A stretch of 18,919 nt of DNA from Xanthobacteraceae bacterium (GCA_030040825.1 JASHSY010000073.1:1-18919), one strand, 5' to 3'. Shown: positions 6,928 through 15,373, counted from the first letter of the stretch. Numbers and translations: made by a program. The notes: generated by a model from the letters alone, not told the origin.

Positions 6928-8325
6928 CGGCCAAGCCGGCGGGTGCGTGCCGAGCGGCACCGCCGGCCGCCTCCACGCAGCCGGCGTGTCGGAGAGTTGC
7001 GCGGCGTGGCGCACGGCCCGCATTGTGCCGAACGGCGATGGACTCTCCTCCAGCAAGTCGTCCACGGCGGCGCACGAGGGAATCTGGGCGGAAACGCCAT
7101 TATCTGCCCGACCCAAATTCCACAGCCAGCGCCCCGTCGCCGCCAGCGAGACGCGCACCAGCCAAGAGCCGCCTTCAGTTGCCTGCCGGATACGGGCCAT
7201 CAGGGTGCCGAACGCCAGCAGATAGCCGGAGGCGTGATCGAGCGCCTGGCACGGCAGCTCTTTCGGGCCTTCGATCCCGGCGGCTTGCGCCTCGGCATGG
7301 TTGAAGCCGGTGGCGGTCTGCACCAGCGAATCGAAACCGCGACGCGACGCCCACGGCCCGGTATCGCCATAGGCGGACAGCGAGCCGTAGACGATGCCGG
7401 GACGCAACACCGCCACGTCAGCAAATCCAAACCCGCGCGCGTTGAGCGCGCCCGGCCGAAACGCTTGCAAGAAAATGTCGGCAGCATTTACCAGCCGCGC
7501 CAAAGCGCCCTTGCCGTCTGGCGTCGCGATATCGGCGTAAGCCGAAAGCTTGCCGCGTCCGGTATCCTTCACCAGCCAGTCGATAAAAGGCAGATCCGGC
7601 GCGGAAATCCGCATCACATCGGCGCCGTGCGCAGCGAGCGTGCGGCCGGCGACCGGACCGGCGATGACGCGCGTCAAATCAAGCACGCGTAGCCCGGACA
7701 GCGGCCGCCCGCCCAACGGCAGCGGGCGCGGCGGTGCGTCGCCGATCTTTTCGATCTGCACGGGAGGCAGGCGCGCGACGGCGGCCGCCTGTGGATGCGC
7801 CGCCCATTCCGCTCGCGAGCGCATGGCGGCAACAACGCAGCCGCGTTGGTAAGCCTCAGTCTCGAAGGCAACGGCTTCCCACTTGCTCAGCGCCCGTTCG
7901 ATCGCCACGCGCGTCGGCGGGCAGCCGAGAAACTTGAGCACGTTTTCCCGATGGTGCGGAAAATTCATGTGCAGCCGCACGAAACGGCCGTCGCCGGTCC
8001 GGTAGGCGGCGAACAGCGGATCGAACATCGTTGCCGGCGCCTTCCCGTCGATGGTCAGGTAATGCTCACTGCGAAACTCGATCGCCGCGTGCCGCATGTC
8101 CACGCTGACCGCCTGCCGGGCCGCGCCGGCCCGATGCCGCAGCTCGGCGGCGGCGAGACCGGCGGCTGCGATGCTCGCTTGCGCCGCCGCGCCGACGCGG
8201 AAGGACGATGGCAGGGCGGGCTCCGTACCGGTGAGCTTCAGGTGATCGAGCGCGGACGCTTCGCCCCCGGCGATCCGCCAAAGGTCGGCCACGATGTCGC
8301 GAGACGAAGGAACTGCTGCGCTCAC
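6901..8325 (-). CDS. CaiB/BaiF family (type III) CoA transferase with an extra N-terminal half-domain
   Basis: 474 residues from a GTG at 8325, longer than the usual 380-420. The canonical Rossmann opening, RPLSGLRVLDLTRVIAGPVAGRT, appears only at residues 207-229. It is followed by RGFDSLVQTATG and QALDHASGYLLAFG, in which Asp363 matches the catalytic aspartate of family III enzymes. Residues 1-200 resemble the back half of such an enzyme (AAYRTGDGRFVRLHMNF, SRAEWAAHPQA) but have no matching aspartate. The enzyme would move CoA between carboxylic acids. The start follows the nitronate monooxygenase stop by seven bases, so they are cotranscribed. The GTG start lacks a strong ribosome binding site; an in-frame ATG at 8352 lies inside the upstream gene. 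Confidence 0.88.
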   Translation of the reverse strand: MSAAVPSSRDIVADLWRIAGGEASALDHLKLTGTEPALPSSFRVGAAAQASIAAAGLAAAELRHRAGAARQAVSVDMRHAAIEFRSEHYLTIDGKAPATMFDPLFAAYRTGDGRFVRLHMNFPHHRENVLKFLGCPPTRVAIERALSKWEAVAFETEAYQRGCVVAAMRSRAEWAAHPQAAAVARLPPVQIEKIGDAPPRPLPLGGRPLSGLRVLDLTRVIAGPVAGRTLAAHGADVMRISAPDLPFIDWLVKDTGRGKLSAYADIATPDGKGALARLVNAADIFLQAFRPGALNARGFGFADVAVLRPGIVYGSLSAYGDTGPWASRRGFDSLVQTATGFNHAEAQAAGIEGPKELPCQALDHASGYLLAFGTLMARIRQATEGGSWLVRVSLAATGRWLWNLGRADNGVSAQIPSCAAVDDLLEESPSPFGTMRAVRHAAQLSDTPAAWRRPAVPLGTHPPAWPSIPEVVRC

Positions 8326-8332
8326 AGCGTTT

Positions 8333-9388
8333 CTACGAGCGGACCGCGGCATCTTCCAGCAAAGCGGCGACCAGCGCGGCCGCGGGCATTGCTCGCGAGC
8401 GCGCCACTCCCTGCCCGGCCCACAGCGAGATAAAATCGGCAACGCCTTTTTGTCCGGCAGCGTTACGCATCGGGCGCGTGAGATCGTTTTGTTGCCGGAA
8501 CGGCAGGAGCGCGTGCTCCTTGCCGGCCACCATGGCGATGAACCGGTTGCTCAGACCACGCGCCGGCCGGCCCGAGAAGGCACGCGTGATCACCGTGGTA
8601 TCCTCTTTGGCCGCGAGCAGCGCCTGCTTGTGAACCGGTGGAGCGCCGGATTCCGGGCACACCAGGAACGCCGTTCCGAGCTGCACTGCCGCTGCACCCT
8701 CATTGAGGGACCGGGCAACGTCGCGCGCGTCCATGATGCCGCCGGATGCGATCACCGGCAGCGTCACGGCTGCGCGAATATCGCGTATGAGGCGCGAGAG
8801 CGGCACCATCGAATCCTCGAACGAGCCGGCAAATGTGCCGCGATGGGCGCCTGCTTCGGCGCCCTGGGCGACGATCGCGTCGACGCCCAATTGCGCGAGA
8901 ATGCGCGCTTCTTCCGCCGTCGTCGCCGTGCCGATCACGGCAATATCGCGCTGCTTCAGCGCAGCCATCTGCGCAGGCGACGGGACGCCAAAGGTAAAGC
9001 TGAAAACCGGCGGCCGCTCTTCCAACACGACTTCAAGCTGCGCGGCGAACGGATTTTCCGCCAGCGGCGGCAGACTGGGCGGCGGCAGGCCAAGTTCGGT
9101 GTGCGCCTCTGCAACGATCTCCAGCATCGGCTGCGGATCGATCCGGTGATCCGTTGCGTAGCCGCCGGCGAACAGGTTGATGTTGAACGGCCGCGCGGTC
9201 AGCTGACGAATTTTCCGGATCGCGGCGGCTAAATCGTCCGGCTTCGCATAGGCGCCACCCCATGCGCCAAGCCCGCCGGCATTCGACACCGCGGCGGCAA
9301 GCTCGGGCGTACCGCCGCTCCCAGCCATCGGGGCAAGAAAAACCGGGTGCTCGAGACCGAGCCGCCGCAAAAGCGCGTGTACTGCCAT
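8333..9388 (-). CDS. Nitronate monooxygenase (2-nitropropane dioxygenase family)
   Basis: 351 residues, FMN-dependent TIM-barrel enzyme that oxidises alkyl nitronates to a carbonyl compound and nitrite. Visible landmarks are LAPMAGSGGTPELAAAVSNA at 19-38, NINLFAGG near 69-76, the phosphate-loop region VIASGGIMDARDV (212-224) and QGAEAGAHRG at 175-184, where His182 is the probable catalytic base. AAGGAG lies before the ATG at 9388. It follows dctM by 113 bp on the same strand and precedes the CoA transferase by seven bases. Some family members act instead as enoyl reductases or on other substrates, so the nitronate role is likely but not proven by the sequence. Confidence 0.88.
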   Translation of the reverse strand: MAVHALLRRLGLEHPVFLAPMAGSGGTPELAAAVSNAGGLGAWGGAYAKPDDLAAAIRKIRQLTARPFNINLFAGGYATDHRIDPQPMLEIVAEAHTELGLPPPSLPPLAENPFAAQLEVVLEERPPVFSFTFGVPSPAQMAALKQRDIAVIGTATTAEEARILAQLGVDAIVAQGAEAGAHRGTFAGSFEDSMVPLSRLIRDIRAAVTLPVIASGGIMDARDVARSLNEGAAAVQLGTAFLVCPESGAPPVHKQALLAAKEDTTVITRAFSGRPARGLSNRFIAMVAGKEHALLPFRQQNDLTRPMRNAAGQKGVADFISLWAGQGVARSRAMPAAALVAALLEDAAVRS

Positions 9389-9501
9389 CGCCGTCGCTCC
9401 TTATGCGCTCTGCCCGACAGATAAGGGTCGCCGTTGGACCCACAATGCGCCATCGGCGAATGACGGTTTCGGCCGCCACGAATGCCGCTCGGACATCCTC
9501 T
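9389..9501. other. Gap between dctM and the nitronate monooxygenase gene
   Basis: 113 bp with only a ribosome binding site for the monooxygenase gene at its 9388 side. No terminator hairpin with a T-run and no clear promoter is seen, which favours readthrough from dctPQM. Confidence 0.4.
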
Positions 9502-10974
9502 TCAAAGCAGCCCTAGCAGATGCGGCAGCCACAGCGACAGGGCCGGGATGTAAGTCACCATAATCAGGAAGACCAGCATGGTGGCGAGCCACGGCAGTAC
9601 GGCGACGGTGAGTTCGGCGATGCCCATGCCGGTGATGCCAGACGCGACATACAGGTTCAAGCCTACCGGCGGATGACAAAGGCCGACCTCCATGTTCACA
9701 ACCATCAGAATGCCGAGGTGAACGGCGTTGACGCCAAGCGCAGCTCCCATCGGAAACAGGATCGGCGCCATAATCAGGACAATGGCGGCGGGGTCCATGA
9801 AGTTTCCGGCGGCAAGCAGCACGATGTTGGTGATCAGCAGAAATCCGACCGTGCCGAACCCTTGCGCGGTCATCCACTCGGCCATGGACTGCGGAATTTG
9901 CTCGGAGGTCAGCAGCCAGGAAAATACCGCCGCATTAGTGATGATATAGAGGATCATCGCGCTCATCGAGGCCGCCTTCAACAGCACGGCCGGCACCTCG
10001 CTGAACTTCAATCCCTTGTAGACGAACACCGCGATGATGAACGCGTAGACCGCAGCGACAGCCGCGGCTTCGGTCGGCGTGAACAGGCCCGAATAGATGC
10101 CGCCGAGAACGAGCAGGATCAGTAGCAGCCCCCAAACGCTTTCGCGGAAGGAGCGCCGGCATTCGCGCCAGCTTGCCCGACGCATACGCGGATAGTCGTT
10201 GCGCCAGGCACGATACCAGGTCGTCGCGCCGAGCATGGTGGCGAGGATGAGTCCGGGCACGACGCCGGCCATGAAAAGCTGTCCGACCGAGGCGGAATCG
10301 ACGACGGCTCCGTCGGGCCCGCGCGGCTGCATGCCGCCGGTCGCAACCGCGTAAATAACGAGGTTGATCGACGGCGGAAACAGAATGCCGAGCGCGCCGG
10401 ACGTTGTGATCACGCCACCGCCGAAGCGCGGCGGATAGCCGTTCTGCAGCAACGCCGGCAGGATGATGGAGCCGATACCGACCACGGTGGCGACCGAGGA
10501 ACCGGATATGGCGGCAAATAGCGCGCAGGCGACCACGCCGGCGAGCCCGAGACCGCCGAACCAATGCCCGATCAGCGAAGCCGCAAAATCAATCATGCGG
10601 CGGGCGACGCCGCCGGTGGTGAGAAAGTTGCCGGCCAGGATGAAGAACGGGATCGCCATGATCTCGAACCGGTCGAGGCTGGTGAACAGCTTCAACCCGA
10701 CCATCTTTGGATCGACGTCCGACAGGATGAACAAATAGGTGAGAACCGACAGGCCGAGCGCGATCGACACCGGCATGCCGCACGCCATCAAAGCAAGCAG
10801 CAGCGCGAACAGAAGCTCGGCGCGCACCACATGCGACAGCTCGATGATATGCAACCGCGCGGCAAAGCAGATCAGGGCCAGCGCGATCGGCGTGATAATG
10901 ATGCATGCGACCGCGATCGAGGAAGAAAGCGACAGCGGCGCCGGCGATTTTGACGTGTGCGAGACGATGGTCAT
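9502..10974 (-). CDS. dctM: TRAP transporter large permease, DctM subunit (second system)
   Basis: 490 residues, about 12 membrane helices. Landmarks include IMAIPFFILAGNFLTTGGVA, AISGSSVATVVGIGSIILPA, GVITTSGALGILFPPSINLV and, near the C-terminus, NMEVGLCHPPVGLNLYVASG. The GILFPPSI and VGLCHPPVGLNLYV forms are those of the C4-dicarboxylate DctM branch. The start overlaps the dctQ stop by four bases (ATGA). It has an extra polar N-terminal segment of roughly 20 residues before the first helix. Differs clearly from the other DctM in this window, so the two systems are not a recent duplication. Confidence 0.95.
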   Translation of the reverse strand: MTIVSHTSKSPAPLSLSSSIAVACIIITPIALALICFAARLHIIELSHVVRAELLFALLLALMACGMPVSIALGLSVLTYLFILSDVDPKMVGLKLFTSLDRFEIMAIPFFILAGNFLTTGGVARRMIDFAASLIGHWFGGLGLAGVVACALFAAISGSSVATVVGIGSIILPALLQNGYPPRFGGGVITTSGALGILFPPSINLVIYAVATGGMQPRGPDGAVVDSASVGQLFMAGVVPGLILATMLGATTWYRAWRNDYPRMRRASWRECRRSFRESVWGLLLILLVLGGIYSGLFTPTEAAAVAAVYAFIIAVFVYKGLKFSEVPAVLLKAASMSAMILYIITNAAVFSWLLTSEQIPQSMAEWMTAQGFGTVGFLLITNIVLLAAGNFMDPAAIVLIMAPILFPMGAALGVNAVHLGILMVVNMEVGLCHPPVGLNLYVASGITGMGIAELTVAVLPWLATMLVFLIMVTYIPALSLWLPHLLGLL

Positions 10975-11627
10975 CGCACCACCTCGCCGACGGCGACACC
11001 GTTCCGATGTGGCGCTTCATAGTCGACGCCGTGAGCCTGGTGGGGCACGTCACCGCCCCGCAGAACGCGCCAGGCCACCTGCAAAAAGCGAAAGCACATC
11101 AAATATGAGCCGAGCGGGATGCACAGGTAAATGATCCAGCTTGGCCATTCGAGCTCGGGCGAGACCTCATCCGGGTCGAGATCGTGCACGTAAATGGCGC
11201 CGAGCGTGCCAATGATGCCGGTAAACAACGCCCCACAGAGCAGCGCGAACACGATCACCGGTTTCTGCGCCCGCGGCTTCAATCGCTTGACCAGGACATC
11301 GACGCCGACGTGGATGCCGGTGCGCACGCCGAGCGCGGCGCCGAACTTGGCCATCCATATGAACATGTAGGTGGCGAGTTCCGGCGCCCAAGACAGATTG
11401 ATGCGGGCAAGGAAGGAGTAGAGCCAGTCGGCTGCTTGCTGCACAAGCGGCAGGCCATGTGTGCCCGCCCATCTGCCGAGTTCAGCCGAATTGCTGGCGC
11501 CGTAGCGATGGAGAACAGCGACGAAAGTGAGGACCGTCGCTGCACCGATCAGCGCGGCGATCAGCCACTCTTCGAGCCGATCCAAAAGCAGGTCGAGCAG
11601 CCTCGGTACTCGCAAGCTTCGCTTCAC
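10971..11627 (-). CDS. dctQ: TRAP transporter small permease, DctQ subunit (second system)
   Basis: 218 residues starting at a GTG (11627), 19 bp after the dctP stop. Four hydrophobic segments are visible. The conserved stretch WAPELATYMFIWMAKFGAAL followed by RTGIHVGVDVLV is typical of DctQ. It is longer than the other DctQ in the window because of an insertion of about 30 residues between helices 1 and 2 and a polar C-terminal tail. No clear Shine-Dalgarno sequence precedes the GTG, so an alternative start shortly downstream is possible. Confidence 0.88.
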   Translation of the reverse strand: MKRSLRVPRLLDLLLDRLEEWLIAALIGAATVLTFVAVLHRYGASNSAELGRWAGTHGLPLVQQAADWLYSFLARINLSWAPELATYMFIWMAKFGAALGVRTGIHVGVDVLVKRLKPRAQKPVIVFALLCGALFTGIIGTLGAIYVHDLDPDEVSPELEWPSWIIYLCIPLGSYLMCFRFLQVAWRVLRGGDVPHQAHGVDYEAPHRNGVAVGEVVR

Positions 11628-11646
11628 TTGCGACCGCCGCGCGAAT

Positions 11647-12654
11647 TTAGGATTCTGGCGGCGTGAACCCCGATGCTTTGTAGATTCGCTCGATGAAGTC
11701 CTTGCCGAAGCGGGCCTGCATCTCGGTATGGACCGGCATGAGCTTGGCGATCCAGGCCTTTCTCTCGGCTTCGGTCAGGACGTGCACCTCGGTTTTGCCC
11801 GACGCCTTGATTTTCTCCAGTGCGTCGGCGTTGTCCTTTTCAGCCGTTGCGTTGAAGAAGTCAGTCGTTTCCTTAACGGCGCGATCAAGCTCTTTGCGCA
11901 CGTCGCCCGGCAGCGAGTTCCAGAACGTCTTATTGGTCACCAGCGCGTAAGTCAGCCGCGCGTGGTTTGAGACAGTAAGATGTTTCTGGACGTCGTAGAA
12001 TTTTTGCGTCCAGATGTTGGACGGAACGTTGTCCTCGCCGTCGACGACACCGGTTTGCAGCGCCTGATAAAGCGCGCCGAAAGCAATGATCTGCGGCAGC
12101 GCGCCGAGTTCGCGGGCCACCGCGTCCTGCACCTTGCTGCCCTGGATACGCATTTTCAGACCGCGGAAATCGTCCGGCAGGATCAACGGCCTGTTGCACG
12201 TATATTCATGGGCGCCGTTGTCCCAATAAGCGAGCGGCGAAACGCCCTTGGCTTCCAGCTTCTTGTTGAGTTCAGCCATCATCGGGCTCGCCATCATTTG
12301 CCGGGCATGCGCGTCGTCTCGCATGAGGAACGGCAGATCGAAGATGTCGAACTCCTTGACGCCCAGCGGGCCGAATTTCGAAATTGACGGCGCCAATAGC
12401 TGCACCGAGCCGAGCTGTAGCGCTTCCAGCTCCTCCTTGTCTTTGTAAAGCGACGAGTTCGGATAGACTTCGACCTTGACCCGGCCGTCGGTGTATTTCT
12501 CGGCCAATTGCTTGAACAGAAGCGCAGCCTTGCCCTTGGGCGCGTCGGGCGAAACCACGTGACTGAATTTGATAACGATCGGACCCTCGGCCCACGCCGG
12601 TCCCGCGAGCGCGAAAGCAAGCACGACCGCAAGCGCGATGGCGAAGCGTTTCAT
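11647..12654 (-). CDS. dctP: TRAP transporter solute-binding protein, DctP family
   Basis: 335 residues. The ATG at 12654 is preceded by GGGAGGAAACC, an excellent ribosome binding site, and opens a clear signal peptide (MKRFAIALAVVLAFALAG, cleavage probably after AWA near residue 22). The periplasmic protein binds the substrate and delivers it to DctQM. Arg169 in GLKMRIQGS is the conserved ligand-carboxylate arginine of the family. VVDGEDNVPSNIWTQKFYDV at 204-223 and the SNHA that follows match the C4-dicarboxylate DctP branch, where the usual form is DGQEN. The ligand is therefore probably a small carboxylic acid, possibly succinate-like. Confidence 0.94.
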   Translation of the reverse strand: MKRFAIALAVVLAFALAGPAWAEGPIVIKFSHVVSPDAPKGKAALLFKQLAEKYTDGRVKVEVYPNSSLYKDKEELEALQLGSVQLLAPSISKFGPLGVKEFDIFDLPFLMRDDAHARQMMASPMMAELNKKLEAKGVSPLAYWDNGAHEYTCNRPLILPDDFRGLKMRIQGSKVQDAVARELGALPQIIAFGALYQALQTGVVDGEDNVPSNIWTQKFYDVQKHLTVSNHARLTYALVTNKTFWNSLPGDVRKELDRAVKETTDFFNATAEKDNADALEKIKASGKTEVHVLTEAERKAWIAKLMPVHTEMQARFGKDFIERIYKASGFTPPES

Positions 12655-12720
12655 GGTTTCCTCCCAACGAATGAGTGACGGCTGACGAGGAAGGCGGAAA
12701 AAGCTGCCCCGCACTCTGCT

Positions 12721-12737
12721 GTCTATTAGCGTCTATT
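12721..12737. repeat. Direct repeat GTCTATT-AGC-GTCTATT, candidate operator of dctP
   Basis: Two exact 7-bp direct repeats at 12721-12727 and 12731-12737 have a 10-bp period, one helical turn. They lie 67-83 bases upstream of the dctP start. The second copy overlaps a weak -10-like hexamer, GACAAT on the minus strand (12735-12740), placed 16 bases from ATGACA (12757-12762). The position is what one would expect of a repressor or activator site for the dctPQM-nmo-CoA-transferase unit. The protein that would bind is not in the window. Confidence 0.35.
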
Positions 12738-12823
12738 GTCCACTTTTCGCGGCGTCTGTCATCCGTTCTGCGGTGGTGCGGCGCAGCCTTGACGCACGGC
12801 GTGAGAACCTCATTCTTTCGGCT

Positions 12824-13621
12824 TCAGCCCCTCGATCGCGGCACAATAATGTTGCGCGTGAGGAAATATCCGAGTGCGCTGAGTGCGGCGATGCAGAAGC
12901 TCACCGGCCAATCGGTCTGATAGGCGATAACGATGCCGAGCCAAGCCTCGGCGAGCGCCAGCACGGCCGACAGCGCCATGCCGCTCCACAATCCGGTCAC
13001 CAGCCGCTGCGCCGTCGCCGGCGGCCCAACCATAAGAGCAAAGACCAGAAGGATGCCGACAATTTGGGCGCTTTCCGACACGGCCAACGCGACAATGGCG
13101 AGGAAGGCGGTGGAGACGAAACGTAGCGGTACGCCTTTGGCTTCAGCCAATTCCGGTTGCAGGCTGGCGAAAATAAGCGGCCGCATGATCGCAGCTAGTC
13201 CGGCGAGCGTGATCAGTGCCAGGCCGGCCAGCGTTGCAATGGTGGAGCGCTCGACGGCGAGCACATTGCCGAATAAAAGCGCTGTCACCTGGGTAGCAAA
13301 TGCCGTGTAATAGTGCAGAAACAGGAGCCCAAACCCGAGCGCCAGTGACAGCACAACACCGATGGCGACATCGCGGCCGCTGATCCGCTCGCCAAGAAAT
13401 CCCATGCCGATGCCGGCGGCGAGCGTGAACCCGACAAGACCCCAAATCGAGGGGATGCTCAGCAAAACCGCGCCGGTCGCGCCGGCGAAACCGATATGCC
13501 CGAGCGCATGACCGGCAAAAGTCTGTCCCCGCAACACCAGAAAGTATCCGACCAGTCCGGAAACGACCGCCGCCACGCCGGCAGCGGCGAACGCATTCCG
13601 CATGAAATCATACTCAAGCAT
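12824..13621 (-). CDS. znuB: Zinc/manganese ABC transporter permease, ZnuB type
   Basis: 265 residues with about eight hydrophobic segments, the membrane channel of a metal ABC importer (ABC-3 family). Landmarks are GYFLVLRGQTFAGHALGHIG near residue 26, then AVLLSIPSIWGLVGF, the cytoplasmic segment SLQPELAEAKGVPLRFVSTA that contacts the ATPase, and VGILLVFALMVGPPATAQRL. The ATG at 13621 overlaps the end of znuC by eight bases; a longer upstream frame is out-of-frame translation of znuC. It is the last gene of znuA-znuC-znuB. No zur gene follows it. Confidence 0.93.
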   Translation of the reverse strand: MLEYDFMRNAFAAAGVAAVVSGLVGYFLVLRGQTFAGHALGHIGFAGATGAVLLSIPSIWGLVGFTLAAGIGMGFLGERISGRDVAIGVVLSLALGFGLLFLHYYTAFATQVTALLFGNVLAVERSTIATLAGLALITLAGLAAIMRPLIFASLQPELAEAKGVPLRFVSTAFLAIVALAVSESAQIVGILLVFALMVGPPATAQRLVTGLWSGMALSAVLALAEAWLGIVIAYQTDWPVSFCIAALSALGYFLTRNIIVPRSRG

Positions 13622-14444
13622 GATGATGGTGGCCGTGATCGTGTTGATGGCCGTGGTCGTGTGCGTGATCGGCGTGCTCGACGCTGCGCCCGCGCGACAA
13701 CACAAAAATCTGCCCATCGGCGCGCACCACATTGATGTCGGCGCCGTAGAGCTGCGAGAGGACCGGCGCGGTGACGACCTCGTCAACCGTCCCGAGCGCA
13801 GCGCGGCCGTTACCGAGATAGAGCACCCGGTCAAGCGCGCCGATCAGTTGGTTAAGCTCATGCGCGCTGAACAAAACCGTGATATTGCGCTCGCGGGCAA
13901 AGCGCCGGACCAGTTCGATGATGGCTTCCTGATAGCGGTAATCGAGGCTGATCAGCGGCTCGTCGAGCAGAAGAAGGTCTGGCTCGCCCAACAGCGCCTG
14001 CGCCAACAACAGGCGCTGGCGTTCGCCACCGGACATTTCCGATAACGGCCGGTCACCGAGTTCGCCTGCCCCTACCGCCGCCAACATCTTATCGATCGCG
14101 GCGCGGTCGGCGGCCGTGGACAATGGCAGGCCCCAGCGTTCGCCGTGGACGGAGCCAGCGATGAAATCACGCCCGCGAATCCGTAGGTCCGGCAGCACGG
14201 TGCGAACCTGGGGAAGATAGCCGATATTACGATCGCCACGCTGTGGCGCGCGGCCAAACACCCTGATCGCCCCGGCGCGCGGCTGGATCAGGCCGAGGAC
14301 AGCGCGCATCAACGTGGTCTTGCCGGCGCCGTTGGGTCCCAGCACGCCGATGAACTCGCCTGACTTGATGGCGAAGCTGGTGTCGCGAAGAACGTCGCGG
14401 CCGCCGATGCTGACGGTCGCGCGGTCAAGCTCGATGACATTCAT
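13614..14444 (-). CDS. znuC: Zinc ABC transporter ATP-binding protein, ZnuC type, with His-rich tail
   Basis: 276 residues. All ABC ATPase motifs are present: Walker A GPNGAGKTT (36-44), Q-loop Gln79, signature MSGGERQ (137-143), Walker B LLLLDEP (157-163) and H-loop His195. It powers metal import through ZnuB. The C-terminus, about residues 257-275, holds 11 histidines alternating with Asp and Gly, a metal-binding tail absent from many ATPases. The ATG at 14444 overlaps the znuA stop by four bases (ATGA) and its own stop overlaps znuB, so the operon is fully coupled. Confidence 0.94.
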   Translation of the reverse strand: MNVIELDRATVSIGGRDVLRDTSFAIKSGEFIGVLGPNGAGKTTLMRAVLGLIQPRAGAIRVFGRAPQRGDRNIGYLPQVRTVLPDLRIRGRDFIAGSVHGERWGLPLSTAADRAAIDKMLAAVGAGELGDRPLSEMSGGERQRLLLAQALLGEPDLLLLDEPLISLDYRYQEAIIELVRRFARERNITVLFSAHELNQLIGALDRVLYLGNGRAALGTVDEVVTAPVLSQLYGADINVVRADGQIFVLSRGRSVEHADHAHDHGHQHDHGHHHHA

Positions 14445-15322
14445 GAAGCCGGTCCGGGCAATGCGCGGTCGGTCGCATCGAGCTGGTTTTGCATCCATTC
14501 CTGATACGTGACGCCGGGCGGGCAGGTCTCGGTTACGCCGACCACCGAGACGCCCGACGCCCTGGCAAGATCGACGAGGTGCTGCACAAGGGTGTTGGAC
14601 GTCTGCTTGTTGTAGAACAGCACCCGGACCCGGTGCTGTTTCAGGTCACGCTCGAAGGCGGCGACGTCGCGGGCGCTCGGCTCAGTATCATTCATAATGG
14701 CAAGCTGCAGACGCTCATTGCGCATCTTCAGCTTCAACGCGTCCGCCATGTAGCCGAATACGGGCTCAGTCGCCGTCACCGGAACGCCCGCATACTTGCC
14801 GCGGATACTGGCGATCTTTTCGTTCAGGGGAGCGAGCGAGGCGAGGAAGCTCTTCAGGCGCGCCGTGTAATCGGCGGCGTGTGACCGATCAACCGCGCTC
14901 AACGCCGCGGCCAGCGCGGATGCGACCGCGGGCATGGTCGCCGGGTCATACCAAAGATGCGGATTGTCGCCCGGCTTTCTGTGCAGAAGCTCGGCGGCAA
15001 CAATCACGCCGCGACCGGACTTCGGCGTCGCCGCGAGGAGTTTTTCCATCCACGGGTCGTAATCGGCGCCGTTGTAAATGACGATTTGAGCGCCGGCGAG
15101 CTGGCGCACGACGCTCGGCGAGACTTCAAACAAATGCGGGTCCTGATCCGGACTGCTCATGATGCTGGTGACGGCAACTTGCTCACCGCCGATCTGCTGG
15201 GCGACATCGCCGTAAAAATTCTCCGCCGCCACGACCGCGATTTTGGCGTCGGCTGCATGCACTGGCGTGAGGGTCGCCAACGCGCAGAGACAGGCCACGC
15301 TGGCGGCTAACAGGACCTTCAT
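14441..15322 (-). CDS. znuA: Zinc ABC transporter solute-binding protein, ZnuA type
   Basis: 293 residues. The start at 15322 is chosen because it opens a signal peptide (MKVLLAASVACLCALATL, cleavage after VHA near residue 23) and has GAGG eight bases upstream; the longer frame to 15394 runs through the promoter. Metal ligands of the cluster A-I binding fold are His63 (DQDPHLFE), His122 (DNPHLWYDP) and, at the third position, Glu186 (ATEPVFGYM) where zinc ZnuA proteins usually have His. The fourth is probably Glu265 (VTETCPPG). There is no His-rich loop after the first ligand. It captures metal in the periplasm for ZnuB/ZnuC. A manganese preference cannot be excluded from the ligand set. Confidence 0.9.
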   Translation of the reverse strand: MKVLLAASVACLCALATLTPVHAADAKIAVVAAENFYGDVAQQIGGEQVAVTSIMSSPDQDPHLFEVSPSVVRQLAGAQIVIYNGADYDPWMEKLLAATPKSGRGVIVAAELLHRKPGDNPHLWYDPATMPAVASALAAALSAVDRSHAADYTARLKSFLASLAPLNEKIASIRGKYAGVPVTATEPVFGYMADALKLKMRNERLQLAIMNDTEPSARDVAAFERDLKQHRVRVLFYNKQTSNTLVQHLVDLARASGVSVVGVTETCPPGVTYQEWMQNQLDATDRALPGPAS

Positions 15323-15373
15323 GCATTTGGCCTCGTATTTTCCCTGCGAAATCAGCAGGCTAAACGAAAGCAT

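Noticed and set aside
12833..13127. Plus-strand frames opposite znuB as a separate small gene
   Set aside because: znuB is coherent across the whole stretch, and the opposite frames show no domain and no ribosome binding site.
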